A stretch of DNA of 26,320 nucleotides from a virus, in the IMG/VR virus record IMGVR_UViG_3300029787_000276, positions 1 through 26,320 of that record; one strand, written 5' to 3'. Both the position numbers and the translations under genes were made by a program. Every line of letters begins with the position of its first letter. The stretch's first letter is position 1. Of this stretch, positions 26,256-26,320 are shown one piece after another. Below the pieces are notes generated by a model that saw only the letters and a list, made by a program, of their open reading frames with translations, was not told the origin of the DNA and ran no database searches.

Positions 26256-26320
26256 TATGCTACCACCTGTGGTCTTTTAAATTTTTTAGACTCATAGAGG
26301 TCCACGATACCTCCATCTGC
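26255..26320 (-). CDS. C-terminal end of a late protein (cut by window edge)
   Basis: Only the last 21 residues are visible, ADGGIVDLYESKKFKRPQVV plus A, ending in TAA 26257-26255. The ending ADGGIVDLY closely parallels KDGGTVDKY of the next gene. A function cannot be read, but operon position and the shared tail suggest a virion protein. Confidence 0.6.
   Translation of the reverse strand, partial: ADGGIVDLYESKKFKRPQVVA

Overview
The window looks like about 26 kb of a tailed-phage genome, AT-rich (roughly one third G+C by eye). The protein set is typical of uncultured marine phages, probably infecting marine alphaproteobacteria. This host guess is an inference from protein resemblance (portal, TerL, Cys-rich secreted protein, PolA, many small conserved hypotheticals) and base composition. 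No ribosomal, integrase, repressor or phage RNA polymerase gene is visible, so transcription presumably uses the host polymerase.

Layout. On the minus strand, positions 4771 to 1 carry the head of the late block: VRR-NUC nuclease, TerL, TerS, a methyltransferase-like protein with a long disordered N-terminal half, and a portal protein cut by the window edge. The same leftward block appears to re-enter at the right edge (26320 to 24771) with structural genes and a T4-type lysozyme. This fits a circular or permuted genome whose late genes run leftward. Between 4772 and 5765 lies a divergent intergenic region with a perfect DnaA box beside a very AT-rich tract (candidate origin) and a folded RNA leader. 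From 5766 to 12429 the plus strand carries a long early region of small genes, with a separate ncRNA locus at 9361-10139. From 12528 to 16318 there is an accessory patch with genes on both strands (PD-(D/E)XK nuclease, methyltransferase, SNF2 helicase). From 16356 to 24774 the plus strand carries the replication module: an SSB-like protein, an archaeo-eukaryotic-type primase, an ABC-ATPase/GNAT fusion, a UvrD-like helicase and a family A DNA polymerase with Leu at the position equivalent to E. coli Pol I Phe762.

The most unusual content is RNA-like. (1) Six copies of a roughly 65 bp intergenic element, each with two hairpins, separate single small genes between 5701 and 7768. The copies keep their pairing by compensatory and G-U changes, and in most copies the stop codon of the upstream gene is the first base triplet of the element. 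(2) A three-helix RNA fold with an anti-Shine-Dalgarno-like loop sits between the SSB and primase genes (18096-18219). (3) An apparent stand-alone ncRNA gene (9839-10139) has its own promoter, a perfect 12 bp closing helix, a 9-codon minigene with a perfect Shine-Dalgarno sequence, and an intrinsic terminator. (4) A further series of nested helices lies just upstream (9361-9741). All RNA calls come from manual pairing of complementary arms. They have not been tested by folding software or Rfam.
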